In this document: piece by piece, positions 12,354 to 12,379 of the stretch
Layout: every line of letters starts with the position of its first letter
Numbering within the stretch: position 1 is the first letter of the stretch
Source: Lachnospiraceae bacterium UBA7160
GTDB lineage: Bacteria > Bacillota > Clostridia > Lachnospirales > Lachnospiraceae
Reading direction: 5' to 3'
DNA length: 12,379 nucleotides
Assembly (NCBI GenBank): GCA_002491565.1
Contig: DKWE01000115.1
Coordinates: forward strand, 1 to 12,379
Translations under genes and position numbers: made by a program
The notes under the pieces: model-generated
The model's database searches: none
Seen by the model: the letters and a program-made list of their open reading frames with translations, nothing else
What the model was told of the DNA's origin: nothing

Positions 12354-12379
12354 GGATCTTATACTAATTCTTGATTAAA

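Noticed and set aside
1..12379. CRISPR arrays, tRNA or rRNA genes
   Set aside because: No regularly spaced palindromic repeat array, cloverleaf or rRNA signature was seen; the only regular repeats are the three 28-bp units at 10272-10355, which have no spacers.

Overview
The window looks like a piece of a gut Clostridia (Oscillospiraceae/Lachnospiraceae-type) chromosome holding an integrated mobilizable element. The pointers are strong GGAGG ribosome sites, TTG/GTG starts, a receptor-type kinase tail with a DUF6273-like domain, and the replication/MobV/large-serine-recombinase gene set common in such bacteria. This placement is inference, since no rRNA or other taxonomic marker is present.

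Layout. (1) 1-1124, plus strand: C-terminal part of a membrane Ser/Thr kinase, cut by the left edge. (2) 1183-3535, minus strand: a two-gene operon, a zinc-finger protein (DUF6076-like) followed by a divergent sigma-70-like protein, under an extended -10 promoter. (3) 3736-5770, plus strand: a CHC2 zinc-finger primase piece overlapping a D5/P4-type SF3 helicase, a replication pair. (4) 5771-6104: gene-free and rich in inverted repeats, with a possible H-type pseudoknot and a hairpin whose minus strand carries GTGCGCCCT, the nic core I recall from IncQ/MOBQ-like origins of transfer. (5) 6105-6317: a 70-residue DNA-binding-like protein. (6) 6318-6691: a gene-free stretch packed with hairpins that ends in a probable MobV oriT. 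(7) 6692-8180: MobV relaxase and a small partner gene. (8) 8191-10155: a strong promoter bracketed by a perfect 13-bp inverted repeat, then a small HTH protein and a large serine recombinase. (9) 10156-10364: a nested dyad and three 28-bp tandem repeats. (10) 10365-11592: a Vat/CatB-like O-acetyltransferase gene overlapping a P-loop kinase-like gene, closed by a terminator. (11) 11591-12353, minus strand: the C-terminal remnant of a second serine recombinase joined out of frame to an unknown gene.

Working together: the recombinase would integrate and excise the element, primase plus helicase would copy it, and MobV acting at its oriT would process it for transfer through another element's conjugation machinery. 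The HTH protein probably controls its own promoter and therefore the recombinase. The most striking possibility is that the element carries two different origins of transfer about 0.55 kb apart: its own MobV site and a mimic of a MOBQ/Tn1549-like site that would let it ride on a second class of conjugative element.
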